Below are positions 7,972 to 16,509 of a DNA stretch of 42,192 bases, one piece after another. The DNA lies in IMG/VR virus record IMGVR_UViG_3300047673_000112, positions 1 to 42,192 of that record, one strand, 5' to 3'. The stretch comes from a virus. Both the position numbers and the translations under genes were made by a program. Position 1 is the stretch's first letter. Every line of letters starts with the position of its first letter. A model generated the notes under the pieces. It worked only from the letters and a program-made list of their open reading frames with translations. It ran no database searches and was not told the DNA's origin.

Positions 7972-8937
7972 ATGGCTTTTGACCCCACCCCCTGGTTTGT
8001 TGGCGGCGGCGCGCAGCACTCCCCCGAGGTCGCCCGCGCCCTCGCCTATGCTGGCACCCGCGGCTCCGAGGGTATCGCCGGTCTCGCTGACCTGAAGGTA
8101 TCGGCGCAGTCGGTCCCGAACGGCACGGTCGCGGTCGCCCCGGGCGGCGCGCTGTTGCTGAACCGTTACCCGGGCGGCACCGGACAAACGTATTCGCTGC
8201 GGAACGCGACGACCACGAACGTGACCGTCACCCCCACCGGGTCCGCAGGCGGACGGACCGACCTTGTCATTGCCCGGGTGTTGGATCCGCAGTATGAGGG
8301 CGCCGCACCCTCGGACCCGACAACGTTCCAGTACGCCTACCCGACCATCATTCAGGGCGTGCCCGCGGGCACCTTGACGGCGAAGGAACTGAGCCTCGGC
8401 TACCCGGCGGTCGCGCTGGCGAAGATCACCCTGCCCGCCTCCACGGGCACGGTCACATCGGGGATGATCACGGATTTGCGGAAGGTCGCGCAGCCCCGCC
8501 GCGACCGGGCCATGGTCACGATCTTCCCGTCCGCGACGGTGAGCTGCCCGACCGGGGCCTACGCCTCGTGGCCTATCGACCCCGCGCAACGCCCACTGGT
8601 CGCCGTGCCCGACTGGGCCACCCGCGTCGACATTGTCGCGCACATGTCCGGGGTGAAGTTCGTCCAATCCGGCGGGGCCATGACCACCGCGGGCATCCGC
8701 ACCGGGTTCGGCTCCACCCTGCCCGCGCAGAACGGCATCCTCGTGCAGGACTCCACCGACTCCAGCGGACGCTACCACTACACCCTCATCGGCACGCACC
8801 TGATCGACGCGACGCTGCGGGGCACCAGCCAGTACATCAACTTGCAAGGCTACGTGACCGCCGGTTCCGGGGTGTGGACCGCCGACTACCAGACTTCCAT
8901 CGTCATCGACTGGGAGTTCTCCGAAGGGGCGCAGTAA
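7972..8937 (+). CDS. minor tail / baseplate protein
   Basis: A 321-residue protein. Two ATG codons lie in tandem (7969 and 7972); AGGAG at 7961-7965 is six bases from the second and three from the first, so 7972 is preferred. The N-terminal 170 residues follow a pattern common in actinophage baseplates: AQHSPEVARALAYAGTRGSEGI, then SVPNGTVAVAPGGALLLN and DLVIARVLDPQYEG. The C-terminal half is beta-rich with no recognised enzyme motif. It probably forms part of the baseplate next to the distal tail protein. Confidence 0.78.
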   Translation: MAFDPTPWFVGGGAQHSPEVARALAYAGTRGSEGIAGLADLKVSAQSVPNGTVAVAPGGALLLNRYPGGTGQTYSLRNATTTNVTVTPTGSAGGRTDLVIARVLDPQYEGAAPSDPTTFQYAYPTIIQGVPAGTLTAKELSLGYPAVALAKITLPASTGTVTSGMITDLRKVAQPRRDRAMVTIFPSATVSCPTGAYASWPIDPAQRPLVAVPDWATRVDIVAHMSGVKFVQSGGAMTTAGIRTGFGSTLPAQNGILVQDSTDSSGRYHYTLIGTHLIDATLRGTSQYINLQGYVTAGSGVWTADYQTSIVIDWEFSEGAQ

Positions 8938-10382
8938 TGACGTGGCGCTTCCACCTCCAATCCCTCCCCGACCGCACCTGGATTGACCGTGACGTCCCGT
9001 TGCAGGGCGGGCAGGTCATCCAGTCGGTCAACGGCCCGGGCGCGATCAGCGGCTACCTGTCCCTGAACTACCCGAACCTGTCCGCGGTGAAGGAATGGGG
9101 TGCCCTGCTGGTCGCGGAGCAGGACGGCGCCAACCCTGTCGCCGCCATCATCGACACGGCCACCAGCGAACCCAGCACGGGCAGGCTGAAGGTTGAAGCC
9201 GGCGGGTTCAGCATGTACCCGACCGGGATGCCATGGACCGACGCCGACTACGCCGGGATCCAGGTGGACCCGCTCGACCTGTTCCGCATGGTCTGGGCGA
9301 GTGTGCAGTCGAAGCCAAACGGGGATCTTGGCGTGGTCGTGGACCCTGACACGTCCACTGTGCGTCTGGGGATCCCGGAGGACCCGAAGCTGACTGCCGC
9401 GAAAGCCGGTTTGGCTGCGGCGGTCACGGCGGAAGCGTCAGCGAAAGCGGCGTACAACGCCTCCGCTGCGGCGAAGAACGCCACCCGCGTGAACCTGCTC
9501 GCGGCGGGCGGGCTGGGCGGGACCGGGCTTGTGATCTGGCAGGACACCGCACCCGCCGGGTCGCACCGCTCCACCAAGAACCTGTGGATCGACAAGAACG
9601 ACGCCAACAAAGCGTATGTGTGGACGGGTAAGAAGTGGGCCCTGCAAACGGTGTCGACGCAGGCGACCATCAACACCCTGCTCGCCAATTACAACAACGC
9701 CACGACCGCCCCCGCGCAGACGGCGTGGGCGGCGAAGAAGGCGGAACTCGCTGCGGCGAAGAAGAAGAAGTCAGACATCAACGGCGGCGACGCGCAACCG
9801 TTCACGCTGACGTGGTGGGAAAACCACGACCTCGGCAGTGTCCTCGCGGACTTGGCGAAGAACACCCCGTTCGACTACCGGGAATCCTCGGCATGGAACG
9901 GGGAGGACATCACCCACCGCCTCGAACTCGGCGTCCCCGCGCTGGGTGTGCGCCGCCCTGACCTGCGGTTCGAGGTCGGCGTCAACGCAACGGTCGCCCC
10001 GCCCCTACTCGAACGCGACTACGCGTCCGAGGTCATGGTACTGGGATCCGGTACGGGCCGGGCAATGGTCCGCGCGACCGCCACCGGCAACCCCGGGCGG
10101 CTTCGCAGGGCCGTCGTCGTGCAACGCAAGGACATCGGCAAAACCGACAAAGCCGCGACCGCCGCCAGGGCCGAAGTGAACGCGCGCAGCGCCGCCTGGG
10201 TGTTCAACACCCTCGACGTGTCCGACCACCCCAACGCCCCCTACGGGTCGTACCGGCCCGGGGATGTCGTCTACGTCACCGGCGACACCGGCTGGCGGGT
10301 ACTGGACGACTGGGTCCGCGTCACCGAAATCATCTCCGACTGTGTGACCGGGGCCATCAACCTGAAAGTGGAGGCAACATGA
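8937..10382 (+). CDS. baseplate hub / tail-associated minor tail protein
   Basis: A 481-residue protein. ATG 8937 overlaps the TAA of the previous gene (TAATG), so starts further upstream in the frame are rejected. The first 120 residues (RFHLQSLPDRTWIDRDVPLQGG ... GPGAISGYL) are the usual start of actinophage hub proteins. Residues about 155-185 and 255-285 are Ala/Lys-rich coiled-coil segments that surround an inserted domain (LWIDKNDANKAYVWTGKKW). The C-terminal third carries the hub pattern with SYRPGDVVYVTGDTGWRVLDDWVRVTEI. It should form the trimeric tip of the tail. Confidence 0.8.
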   Translation: MTWRFHLQSLPDRTWIDRDVPLQGGQVIQSVNGPGAISGYLSLNYPNLSAVKEWGALLVAEQDGANPVAAIIDTATSEPSTGRLKVEAGGFSMYPTGMPWTDADYAGIQVDPLDLFRMVWASVQSKPNGDLGVVVDPDTSTVRLGIPEDPKLTAAKAGLAAAVTAEASAKAAYNASAAAKNATRVNLLAAGGLGGTGLVIWQDTAPAGSHRSTKNLWIDKNDANKAYVWTGKKWALQTVSTQATINTLLANYNNATTAPAQTAWAAKKAELAAAKKKKSDINGGDAQPFTLTWWENHDLGSVLADLAKNTPFDYRESSAWNGEDITHRLELGVPALGVRRPDLRFEVGVNATVAPPLLERDYASEVMVLGSGTGRAMVRATATGNPGRLRRAVVVQRKDIGKTDKAATAARAEVNARSAAWVFNTLDVSDHPNAPYGSYRPGDVVYVTGDTGWRVLDDWVRVTEIISDCVTGAINLKVEAT

Positions 10383-12043
10383 GCGAACTTCTCGACACCG
10401 CCCGGTGGCTTTCGAGGCAACTGACCGCCAACCATACCGCCATCTCTGCCTTGTCGGCGCCGCAGTTGGCTACGTCCTCGATTGAGGCGGGCACGGTCCA
10501 GGAGTTCGACACGGACGGGGCGCTGGTGTCGGCGGTCGGCGCACAGTTCGACGGCACCCACGCCGCCGTGACGTTGGGTGGACCTGTCCCGCCGGAGCCT
10601 GTCCCGCCGACTGTCACCCCGGGCATCAACACCGCCGAGGTGCGCTGGAACGGCAAGTTCGTGGACGATGAGTTCTCCCCGATGGACTTCTCCCACGTGA
10701 CGGTGCACGCCTCCCAGCTGGAGTCCTTCACCCCGGACAACACCACCCAGCAGGCCACGATTACCGGCGAGTCCGGCGACATCGCAACCTTGACGTTGGA
10801 CGCCGGGGAATGGTACTTCCTCCTCGTGGCGGTGTCGAAGGCGGGCAAGTGGTCCTACCCGTCCGACACTGTGCTGGCTGAAGTCACTGACGCCCCGCAG
10901 GACACCACTACGAACGACTGGCTCAATGTGGTGAACTCCGCGGGCACCACTGTCGCGACGATCAGCGCTGCCGGGGACATGACCGCGAACAGCATCAACG
11001 TCGCAACCGACATCATAATCAAGGGCACCGCCCTGTCGGACAGCCTTAAAACAGCTGGACAAGGCCTCATGGCGTGGGCGTCCCGGTTCACGGACGGCAC
11101 CTACTGGGCTGGGCTCACCCAGCAACCCTACCTGTCCCTGCAGGTCGACGGCATCGTGCCGGGGCGGGCGTACATGGTCCAAACCAGCCCGATCAACACC
11201 AAATCGGACACGGCGAACTCCGACGTCATCGTCCAACTCCACCTCGGACCCGGCGGGCGGGCCGCGAACGCCAGCGACCCGGTCATCGCCCAAGGCTACT
11301 CGGTGCCGACCTCGAACACCTCCGTACGGAACCCCATAACGATCAACCGGCTCCTCACCCCCACCGTAAGCGACCCCATTTCGTTGTGCCTCAGCTACGG
11401 GGTGGAGTCAACGGGGCGCGGGAAGATCATGGCAGACGCCGCCCGGAACGTCGTGCTGACCGTCACCGACATCGGCCTCGGCATGACCCAGACCGGCGAG
11501 GAACGAAACGGCTCCGCCGACGTCGCAGCGGGCGGCACGGGTGGCGGCGAAGTCACACCACCCGCAATCAAGAAGAACTACGACCAGACGTGGACGGCCA
11601 CGGGGTTCGCGTCCTTCAACGGTGACGGGACGAGCAGCACGGGTGACCCATCCATGATGGCTTGCGGGCTGGGGCCCAACGGGGACATGTCCTCGATGGC
11701 GGTCTTCCCCGACCTGACTGGCACCCTCGCCGGGGCGACAGTCACCGGGGTGTGGGCTTACCTGTACTTCGACTACTGGGATAACCCGGCAGGCTCAACC
11801 GCGAACATCGCCCTCCACGGGCAGCCCGCCCTCACGAGCTCCAAGCCAGCCCTGTCATACGCCACCTACGCGGTCTCTGCGAACTGGGCGCAGGCGTCTG
11901 GGCGGTGGGTCAAGATCAGCTCCTCCACGTACGCCGGGTGGGCTGCCGGGACGCACAAGGGGTTCACCCTCGGCGGTAGCGGCTCGACCGAACCCTACGG
12001 ACTAGCCCATAACCCGCAGCTCCGCATCACCTGGACCAAGTAA
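10379..12043 (+). CDS. minor tail protein
   Basis: A 554-residue protein whose ATG overlaps the stop of the hub gene (ATGA). The N-terminal 65 residues are helical and probably attach to the hub. Residues about 80-165 resemble a fibronectin-III-like domain (VTPGINTAEVRWNGKF ... AGEWYFLLVAVSKAGKWS). A beta-structured middle (WTDGTYWAGL-type segments) follows, and about 395-554 is a distinct jelly-roll-like domain (KNYDQTWTATGFASFNGDG ... GVWAYLYFDYWDN) that could bind host sugars. Last gene of the baseplate run; a strong hairpin follows at 12046-12074. Confidence 0.75.
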   Translation: MSELLDTARWLSRQLTANHTAISALSAPQLATSSIEAGTVQEFDTDGALVSAVGAQFDGTHAAVTLGGPVPPEPVPPTVTPGINTAEVRWNGKFVDDEFSPMDFSHVTVHASQLESFTPDNTTQQATITGESGDIATLTLDAGEWYFLLVAVSKAGKWSYPSDTVLAEVTDAPQDTTTNDWLNVVNSAGTTVATISAAGDMTANSINVATDIIIKGTALSDSLKTAGQGLMAWASRFTDGTYWAGLTQQPYLSLQVDGIVPGRAYMVQTSPINTKSDTANSDVIVQLHLGPGGRAANASDPVIAQGYSVPTSNTSVRNPITINRLLTPTVSDPISLCLSYGVESTGRGKIMADAARNVVLTVTDIGLGMTQTGEERNGSADVAAGGTGGGEVTPPAIKKNYDQTWTATGFASFNGDGTSSTGDPSMMACGLGPNGDMSSMAVFPDLTGTLAGATVTGVWAYLYFDYWDNPAGSTANIALHGQPALTSSKPALSYATYAVSANWAQASGRWVKISSSTYAGWAAGTHKGFTLGGSGSTEPYGLAHNPQLRITWTK

Positions 12044-12045
12044 CC

Positions 12046-12074
12046 GTTGCGGGGCCAATTTCGGGCCCCGCAAC
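12046..12074 (+). terminator. strong hairpin after the tail genes (terminator without T-run)
   Basis: Perfect 11-bp inverted repeat GTTGCGGGGCC / GGCCCCGCAAC with a 7-base loop, starting two bases after the tail gene stop. No run of T follows (TCCTGATG), so it may be an inefficient terminator, an RNA-end stabiliser or an RNase site. It also argues against the TTG start at 12047 for the next gene. Confidence 0.55.
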
Positions 12075-12136
12075 TCCTGATGCACCAACCTATTAGACCG
12101 CCACCCCCGGTAGGTCACAACCCGCCGGGAGGCACC

Positions 12137-12550
12137 ATGGACGGCTCTCTACAACTCATTGTCAATATCGGCGCCGCCGCCACCGCGCTAGCCGCGATCG
12201 TGGGCCTTCCTGTCGCCATCGTGAAGCTTTGGCCCCTCCTCAAACGCGCCGTCACCATCGGGGCGTCACTGGAGAAGCTGCCGGAGATGTCGCTGGAAAT
12301 CACAGCACTCACCGTGGGTCAGCGCGCGCAAGGCGACACCCTCACCGGGCAAAACAGGACCCTCGAACAGCTCACGGTTGAGGTTCGCACCGTCAAGCAG
12401 CAGGTCCAGAACTCCCACGTCACCAACCTGCGGGACGACGTTGACGAGGTCATCGGGAAGATCGACACGTTCCACGACAAGCTCGACGACCACCTGAAAT
12501 CCTGCCCGCCGACCACCACAATCAACGTCAACCCCGGGAGCGCATCATGA
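12137..12550 (+). CDS. membrane-anchored coiled-coil protein (lysis region)
   Basis: A 137-residue protein starting at ATG 12137 with GGGAGG just upstream. It has one hydrophobic segment at about 7-34 (LIVNIGAAATALAAIVGLPV then WPLL), a heptad-like coiled coil at about 50-120 (LEQLTVEVRTVKQQVQNSHV), and a polar C-terminus with CPPTTTINVNPG. DUF2746-like actinophage proteins next to endolysins have this form. It could be a holin-like or spanin-like partner of the amidase. Its stop overlaps the endolysin ATG, so the two are co-translated. Function inferred from place and form. Confidence 0.65.
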   Translation: MDGSLQLIVNIGAAATALAAIVGLPVAIVKLWPLLKRAVTIGASLEKLPEMSLEITALTVGQRAQGDTLTGQNRTLEQLTVEVRTVKQQVQNSHVTNLRDDVDEVIGKIDTFHDKLDDHLKSCPPTTTINVNPGSAS

Positions 12551-13344
12551 CGACGATCAACGAGTCACTGACCGCGAAGGGTTACACCCCCGCCGCGCAA
12601 GTACCCGCCGTGTTCGGGCGCGCCCGCACCATCGACGGGATTGTCATCCACCACTGGGGCGCGCTCGGGCAGCGGCACGCCGACGTGGTGGACTTCTTCG
12701 TCAACGGCCCCGGCACCACCTCAGCCCACTTCGTCGTCAGCGCCGGCCGCATCGACTGCCTCGTGTCCCCGCTGGACGCCGCCTGGCATTCGGGTAGCGC
12801 GCTGGGGAACGCCACGACCATCGGCATCGAATGCCACCCGGAAGCGACCGACGCGGACTACGCCACCGTAGCCGAGTTGGTCAACTTCCTCCGCGCCACG
12901 TATGGCCCCCTGCCCCTGAGCCCGCACCGGCAATGGAACCAGACCGCCTGCCCCGGCGTGTGGGACCTGCCCCGCATCGACCGGCTCGCAGCCGGATCCG
13001 CCGCCATCGCCCCGCAAAGCACCCCGACACCTAAAGGATTCCTCATGGCACTCACTGACGCACAGCAGCAGCTCATCTATGACCGGGTGAAGGCCTACCT
13101 TGACATGCCTACCAGCGTCGTCCCCGCCAAGACGTGGGCCGAAACCGTTGTCCGCGGCGGGAAACAGGTCAGCGTGAAGCAGGAGCTTGCCGACGCCAAG
13201 ACTGCCGCGCAACTCGGCCTCAACGCAGCCCCCGCAGCAGCGATCGACGTGAACGCCCTCGCCGCGCAGATCGCCGCCAACCTCACCACCAACCAGGCGC
13301 ACCAGCTACTCGTCGCGCTCGGCAACGCACTACCCAAGGAGTAA
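12547..13344 (+). CDS. endolysin, N-acetylmuramoyl-L-alanine amidase (Amidase_2/PGRP type)
   Basis: A 265-residue protein; residues about 20-140 form a zinc amidase of the Amidase_2 fold. Expected zinc ligands are visible: His35 (in IVIHHWG), His127 (SPHRQW) and Cys135 (TACPG), with Glu95 (IGIEC) in the active-site region. It cuts the bond between muramic acid and L-Ala in peptidoglycan. A linker with STPTPKG follows, then a C-terminal helical domain (about 165-265, LTDAQQQLIYDRVKAYL ... NLTTNQAHQLLVALG) that probably binds the wall. No signal peptide, so it needs the holin encoded just downstream. Confidence 0.93.
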   Translation: MTTINESLTAKGYTPAAQVPAVFGRARTIDGIVIHHWGALGQRHADVVDFFVNGPGTTSAHFVVSAGRIDCLVSPLDAAWHSGSALGNATTIGIECHPEATDADYATVAELVNFLRATYGPLPLSPHRQWNQTACPGVWDLPRIDRLAAGSAAIAPQSTPTPKGFLMALTDAQQQLIYDRVKAYLDMPTSVVPAKTWAETVVRGGKQVSVKQELADAKTAAQLGLNAAPAAAIDVNALAAQIAANLTTNQAHQLLVALGNALPKE

Positions 13345-13346
13345 CC

Positions 13347-13640
13347 ATGGCAACCACCCCCGTATCCCCCAAGGTCAAAGCCGGCGCGAACTGGGCAGCA
13401 TACGCGACCCTCGCCCTCACGCTCCTGTCCACCGTCACCCCGGACAACCTGGCCTTCCTCGGCGCATACGCACCGCTCGCCTACGGCGTCGTAATCGCCG
13501 GCACCTATGCGATCGGCGCCTACCTGAAAGCTGACCCGCTCAGGGAACCCGCGCCCGCGCCGGCCCCTGCCCCCGAAGTGACGGCACCCGAGGTCACAGC
13601 GCCCGTGGTCATCGCCCCGGAAGTCGCACCCACAGCCTAA
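13347..13640 (+). CDS. holin
   Basis: A 97-residue protein with AAGGAG upstream of ATG 13347, two bases after the endolysin stop. It has two membrane segments (about 10-29 and 34-56), a short turn with DNLAF between them, and a C-terminal tail of Pro/Ala repeats (PAPAPAPEVTAPEVTAPVV). Two-helix holins with a charged end next to an amidase are standard in actinophages. It would form membrane lesions that let the endolysin out. The Pro/Ala tail is longer than usual and could span part of the cell wall. Confidence 0.85.
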   Translation: MATTPVSPKVKAGANWAAYATLALTLLSTVTPDNLAFLGAYAPLAYGVVIAGTYAIGAYLKADPLREPAPAPAPAPEVTAPEVTAPVVIAPEVAPTA

Positions 13641-13657
13641 CCCGCCACACCATTAGC

Positions 13658-13677
13658 GGCCTCCCTTGTGGGGGGCC
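13658..13677 (+). terminator. hairpin between holin and fibre gene
   Basis: GGCCTCCC (13658-13665) pairs with GGGGGGCC (13670-13677) with one G-T pair and a four-base loop. No T-run follows, so termination is uncertain. It lies 17 bases after the holin stop, 22 bases before the fibre ATG. Confidence 0.4.
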
Positions 13678-13699
13678 TCCCGCCTGACAAGGAGCCCCC

Positions 13700-15541
13700 A
13701 TGACCTACCCGGCTGGTGTGCAGCTCTCCACGCTGACATTCAATAGCCCCACCACCTACCTCGGCAACCCCGTGACCCGGACCGAGATCACGGTGCAGCT
13801 AAGCGCCGGTGTCGTGTGGGCTGCGACGGGAGAGACAATCGCCGACGTCACCGCGTCGGTCGCCCTCGGCCCCGGCATGCCGGGTGCGGTGACGTTCCCG
13901 ACCGTTGACCAGTCAGGTTTCACGAACCAGTCGGGCACCACGATCACGATGTGGTCCTATGCGGTGACGCGCAAAATGTTTTTCGGGTCCTCGTCAGTGG
14001 TGGTGCAGAAGAACTGGCAACCGCTGACCGGTCAGGTCACCACCGACTTCGACACCCTGCCCGCCGGCGCCGCGGTCACGCCACCCCCTGTCTTCCCGGT
14101 GACATCCGTTGCCGGGAAGACCGGGACCGTGGGGGCCGCGGATTTGGCGGGCGTGCTGGCCCCGTTCCTTCCTACCCCTGATATGCCCGGCAAGCTCGAC
14201 GCGTCCAAGGTGGGCGCCCCGTCTGGTGTAGCACCTCTCGACCCGTTTTCCAAGGTCCCCGACGCGAACCTGCCCGCCACCTCCAACGCCTCAGCCCTCG
14301 CAGGCAAGACCGACAAAACGACCACCGCCGCCGCATCGGACCCGCTCGCATACCTCAATAACGTGGCGATCTTGTGCCAGTTCCCTGTTCGCGAGAACGG
14401 CGAAACGTTCTGGCCCCAGGGCATCAGCATCAACAAGGCCGACAACGAGATATACGTCTCCAACGCGTCCTCTGATGCGGCTTCTCTCCGCATCGACGTG
14501 CGCGACCTCACGACGGGCGTACGCAAGTCCTTCAGTCCGGCGATTACCGTCACGGCCTCGACATGGTCCGAAGGTCTCCCGTGGTTCAAGAACGGCTCTG
14601 GTCAGCTCTGCTTCATCGTCCGCACCACCCCAGAAACCGGCGCAGCGTCAACGTACAGCATCTACAACTACACCACCAGCACCCTCGGGTCGCCCATCGC
14701 GATCAACGGCCCATTCAAGTCTGACGTAAACGGCGACACGTTCGTAACCTCGGACGCTTACAACCACGCCGCAACCACGTTCTACATCTACTCGTGGGCG
14801 TCCATCCAAGCCGGAACACCAACACTGCTCGCCACCGCCCCGCTGGAAAACCCCGGACAGGACATCGGCAAAACGCAGGGCGTTGCTGTTGTCGGGTCGA
14901 ACCTTTACATCCTCACCGGAGACCAGGCATCAAACCCGGGCATCATGGTTTACGACTTCACCGGAAAACTCCTTGCGGTCAGGGACTATGCGAAGGCCGA
15001 CTTCCAGGCCGCCGTGAACGTCCTCAAACCCGGCTACCTCACCAACAACTCATTCGTCTACGAATGCGAGGGTGCGACAAACCTTGACGGCAAGCTTGTC
15101 ACGGGCCAAATCGTCAACAACAACCCGCCTGTCACGGCGGACGGGATAATGCTGGTCTTGCAACACAACCGGATCGACGGGGCGCACATCAAATCCCGGC
15201 CCCTCGCCAACTATGTCCGCGACACCGGGTGGGTAACCCTAACCCCGGCGTCCGGGTGGACTATTGGTGGTGGCATCAACATCCAGGCGCGCCGTATCGG
15301 CAACGAGGTGCGGCTTCGCGGTCACCCCTTGAACGCGTCTACGACGGCGGCGACGTGGACGACCCTCGCGACCCTACCCGCGGGGATGATCCCATCAGCC
15401 AGTGTCCAGTTCGCCCAGTCATCCAACACGACAGCGACGATGGCGGCCCGGGTGAACTCCAACGGCACCATTGACAGCTGGACGTCCGTGGCGACCGGGG
15501 CTTGGCGCCCCCTGAACGGGATCACCTTCCTGCTCGACTAG
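13700..15541 (+). CDS. tail fibre / receptor-binding protein with propeller-like domain
   Basis: A 613-residue protein with AAGGAG before its ATG. Residues 1-130 are a beta domain that probably attaches to the baseplate; about 130-215 is an Ala/Pro/Gly linker (TSVAGKTGTVGAADL, a motif often found in tail fibres). Residues about 225-490 show repeated 'blades' with WPQGISINKADNEIYVS, GLPWFKNGSGQLCFIV, TQGVAVVGSNLYILTG, consistent with a beta-propeller of the kind that binds teichoic acid. The C-terminus (about 505-613) matches a common fibre tip (GWTIGGGINIQARRIGNEVRLRG). It lies after the lysis genes and ends at a terminator. Confidence 0.78.
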   Translation: MTYPAGVQLSTLTFNSPTTYLGNPVTRTEITVQLSAGVVWAATGETIADVTASVALGPGMPGAVTFPTVDQSGFTNQSGTTITMWSYAVTRKMFFGSSSVVVQKNWQPLTGQVTTDFDTLPAGAAVTPPPVFPVTSVAGKTGTVGAADLAGVLAPFLPTPDMPGKLDASKVGAPSGVAPLDPFSKVPDANLPATSNASALAGKTDKTTTAAASDPLAYLNNVAILCQFPVRENGETFWPQGISINKADNEIYVSNASSDAASLRIDVRDLTTGVRKSFSPAITVTASTWSEGLPWFKNGSGQLCFIVRTTPETGAASTYSIYNYTTSTLGSPIAINGPFKSDVNGDTFVTSDAYNHAATTFYIYSWASIQAGTPTLLATAPLENPGQDIGKTQGVAVVGSNLYILTGDQASNPGIMVYDFTGKLLAVRDYAKADFQAAVNVLKPGYLTNNSFVYECEGATNLDGKLVTGQIVNNNPPVTADGIMLVLQHNRIDGAHIKSRPLANYVRDTGWVTLTPASGWTIGGGINIQARRIGNEVRLRGHPLNASTTAATWTTLATLPAGMIPSASVQFAQSSNTTATMAARVNSNGTIDSWTSVATGAWRPLNGITFLLD

Positions 15542-15681
15542 GGCCGATCCGACGTGTATTCGCCGGCCTCAATCCACTGGGATGTGTCGATGCACGCTAG
15601 CTGGTGCAGTCGGTCGCATTTGGTCAGGTAGTCCCCGGATATTCCACAGCGCGGCGCATCATCTTCCATGCACGACAGCAT
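15538..15681 (-). CDS. small cysteine-containing protein, leftward
   Basis: A possible 47-residue gene on the minus strand whose stop overlaps the fibre stop by three bases, tail to tail. The protein has four cysteines and His/Asp residues (PRCGISGDYLTKCDRLHQLACID), suggesting a small metal-binding fold. A second in-frame ATG four codons later is an alternative start. A leftward promoter could lie among the operator triplet at 15720-15780. No strong ribosome site is seen (GGGGG only). Function unknown; moderate support only. Confidence 0.4.
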   Translation of the reverse strand: MLSCMEDDAPRCGISGDYLTKCDRLHQLACIDTSQWIEAGEYTSDRP

Positions 15682-15684
15682 ACA

Positions 15685-15715
15685 GCCCCCACCCTTCACC
15701 GGGTGGGGGCCTTTT
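15685..15715 (+). terminator. intrinsic terminator of the late operon
   Basis: Perfect stem GCCCCCACCC (15685-15694) and GGGTGGGGGC (15701-15710) with a six-base loop, then C and TTTT. It closes the rightward structural/lysis transcript after the fibre gene. On the minus strand no T-run follows. Confidence 0.85.
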
Positions 15716-15719
15716 GTCG

Positions 15720-15780
15720 TTACACACGGTTTCGCAGCCAATAACACCCGGTTTCGTAGCCCGCTACACCTAGTTTCGTG
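15720..15780 (+). promoter_or_regulatory. three tandem copies of the 17-bp operator, 22 bp apart
   Basis: Copies at 15720-15736 (TTACACACGGTTTCGCA), 15742-15758 (TAACACCCGGTTTCGTA) and 15764-15780 (CTACACCTAGTTTCGTG). Starts are exactly 22 bp apart, two helical turns, so a bound protein would sit on one face of the DNA. They fit TNACACNNNGTTTCGTA and lie just past the late terminator, ahead of the leftward small gene. Confidence 0.75.
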
Positions 15781-15822
15781 TCAATGCGTCCCGTAACCGT
15801 CCCGTAAACCCGTTTCGGCGCG

Positions 15823-15897
15823 TCAACTTCCGCGCCAATAAAGGGGTCTGAGGTTATGGGGCCGGTTCCTGTTCAGAATAGGCTTACGAATCGGCAT
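15823..15897 (-). CDS. possible arginine-rich 24-residue peptide, leftward
   Basis: A minus-strand reading frame from ATG 15897 to TGA 15823. Its main support is a strong upstream ribosome site (AGGAAGGG with a six-base spacer) in an otherwise gene-free region, and operator copies close upstream (15917-15933, 15949-15965). The peptide MPIRKPILNRNRPHNLRPLY is very basic. Too short for coding statistics; it may be a leader peptide or chance. Confidence 0.3.
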   Translation of the reverse strand: MPIRKPILNRNRPHNLRPLYWRGS

Positions 15898-15916
15898 GTT
15901 GTTTCCCTTCCTAGTG

Positions 15917-15965
15917 TTACACCCGGCTTCGGCGAACGACTCCCACCGCCCGAAACGGTGTGTAA
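15917..15965. promoter_or_regulatory. two facing operator copies
   Basis: A weaker copy on the plus strand at 15917-15933 (TTACACCCGGCTTCGGC) and one on the minus strand at 15949-15965 (minus reading TTACACACCGTTTCGGG). They flank the start of the possible leftward peptide and may control a leftward promoter that I cannot place with confidence. Confidence 0.55.
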
Positions 15966-16035
15966 CCTTGTGAACCCTGTGAACGTGGTGGTTTTCAAAT
16001 AGTCCCGTACTAGTCCTGTAGACCCTCAAACCGTC

Positions 16036-16073
16036 CCCGAAACCGTGTGCAACTCTTACGAAACTAAGTGTTG
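16036..16073 (-). promoter_or_regulatory. operator pair overlapping the 16071 promoter
   Basis: Two minus-strand copies of the 17-bp motif at 16036-16052 and 16057-16073, 21 bp apart. On the plus strand the second reads TACGAAACTAAGTGTTG and covers the first bases of the -35 box. A protein bound here would block the promoter. Confidence 0.75.
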
Positions 16074-16099
16074 ACTTATGTATATACAGGGCTTAGACT
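16071..16099 (+). promoter_or_regulatory. rightward sigma-70-type promoter
   Basis: -35 TTGACT (16071-16076), 17-base spacer, -10 TAGACT (16094-16099). The predicted start near 16106 is about 30 bases before the ATG of the next gene. It drives the four-gene operon 16138-17256, ending at the terminator 17264-17291. Confidence 0.75.
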
Positions 16100-16137
16100 C
16101 AATACATCGGAACAAGCCGAAGACGGAAGGTAAGACA

Positions 16138-16509
16138 ATGAGCACAGGAACCGAGTTCGCCAAGATGATCCGCAAGAACTTCGGCATCGGCACCACCACT
16201 CGCACCTACCGTCGCGGCCTGAACCTGAAGAACGAAATGTTGGAAGCCATCGCAACTTCCAACAACTACCCCGGATACTACAACGAAGCCAAGACCGCGC
16301 TCTTCCGAGCTGCTTACCCCGTCTTCAACTCCTACCTGAAGCACGTGAAGGGACACCGCATCGACGGCATGACCGCCTTCCGCATCGAACAGATGAGCCC
16401 CTGGCAGTTCGCCGGCTTGCTCGGAGAAATGATCGACGCAGGAATCACCAACAACTTCGAGGGCGAACTGTTCTTCCAGAACATGAGGAAGCAGGCGATG
16501 GCCGCATGA
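16138..16509 (+). CDS. hypothetical protein, first gene of operator-controlled operon
   Basis: A 123-residue protein starting at ATG 16138 (GGAAGG upstream). A frame extension to 16078 would lie inside the promoter, so it is rejected. The protein is basic at the N-terminus (EFAKMIRKNFGIGTTTRTYRRG) and helical after that, with many Asn, Tyr and Phe residues; no known domain is recognised. It is the first gene from the 16071 promoter and is coupled to the ribbon-helix-helix gene by an ATGA overlap. Base use is slightly less GC-rich than the structural genes. Confidence 0.75.
   Translation: MSTGTEFAKMIRKNFGIGTTTRTYRRGLNLKNEMLEAIATSNNYPGYYNEAKTALFRAAYPVFNSYLKHVKGHRIDGMTAFRIEQMSPWQFAGLLGEMIDAGITNNFEGELFFQNMRKQAMAA

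Noticed and set aside
10271-11293. Minus-strand frame of 340 residues over the minor tail genes
   Set aside because: Antisense of two clear tail genes, no ribosome site and low-complexity product.
12047-12136. TTG start at 12047 for the membrane/coiled-coil gene
   Set aside because: The start would lie inside the strong hairpin 12046-12074; ATG 12137 has GGGAGG and a better position.
15541-16137. Possible attP core near the integrase or in the operator region
   Set aside because: I looked for tRNA-like 3' ends and for direct repeats typical of a core. GTCCCGTA repeats near 15789-15804 and 16005 exist but nothing ties them to attachment. The host sequence would be needed.
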